Assembly (NCBI GenBank): GCA_905221605.1
Contig: CAJNDS010002562.1
Coordinates: 1-60,000 of the forward strand
Length of the DNA stretch: 60,000 bases
DNA from: Symbiodinium natans
Lineage: Eukaryota; Sar; Dinophyceae; Suessiales; Symbiodiniaceae
Direction of reading: 5' to 3'
Text below: more model-generated notes on this DNA
Databases searched by the model: none
Told to the model about the DNA's origin: nothing
Seen by the model: the letters and a program-made list of their open reading frames with translations, nothing else
The DNA's letters: not shown here
Position numbering within the stretch: position 1 is the stretch's first letter

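Overview
The window looks like nuclear DNA of a dinoflagellate. It is packed with interstitial plant/dinoflagellate-type telomere repeats (TTTAGGG) in both orientations. Genes are cut into many short exons that use GT, GC and GA donor sites with AG|G-type junctions. Neighbouring coding pieces lie on one strand. There is no bacterial-style gene organisation. No rRNA, tRNA or CRISPR array was recognised.

The main result comes from reading the unique islands between the repeat arrays on the minus strand. At least 59 short exons, from the right edge down to about 15.8 kb, join in phase into one giant gene, and further exons down to about 14.4 kb look like its tail. The 5' end lies outside the window. 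The protein resembles RNF213: an AAA+ core (59.9-55.6 kb), an E3-shell region (54.7-25.0 kb), an RZ-type zinc finger (24.69-24.52 kb) and an RNF213-type C-terminal region (24.3-14.4 kb). A complete BMT5-like (DUF2431) Rossmann methyltransferase domain is embedded in the C-terminal region (22.4-18.9 kb). No RING finger was found. Almost every intron is filled with TTTAGGG or a variant of it, so much of the repeat content of 15-58 kb is intron.

One intron holds an 8.8-kb non-LTR retrotransposon (37932-46708, minus strand). Identical 15-bp telomere-like sequences flank it on both sides. It has a Gag-like ORF1 with a RanBP2-type zinc finger, and a large ORF2 in the -1 frame whose order is unknown region, RNase H, APE/EEP endonuclease, reverse transcriptase. 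It also has a C2H2-finger ORF3 in a third register. RNase H in front of the endonuclease is an unusual order.

Right part (56-58.6 kb): TTGAGGG-type arrays and tandem repeats in the large intron between AAA+ exons 6 and 7. Middle (27.9-30.4 kb): a tandem duplication of a 1,263-bp unit followed by a GGGGTTTT array. Left part (1-13 kb): mostly telomere-like arrays, variant arrays (TTTAGGC, CTTAGGG, GTCTGTGT), two MITE-like families, hairpin clusters and a three-copy dispersed repeat. Only a few isolated exon candidates there can be supported.

At least three introns are bracketed by 13-17 bp direct repeats, and one has inverted-repeat ends, which suggests that introns arise here by insertion of telomere-like or introner-like DNA. 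All exon boundaries were read by eye from frame, phase and splice dinucleotides. Family assignments rest on remembered family motifs; no search was run.
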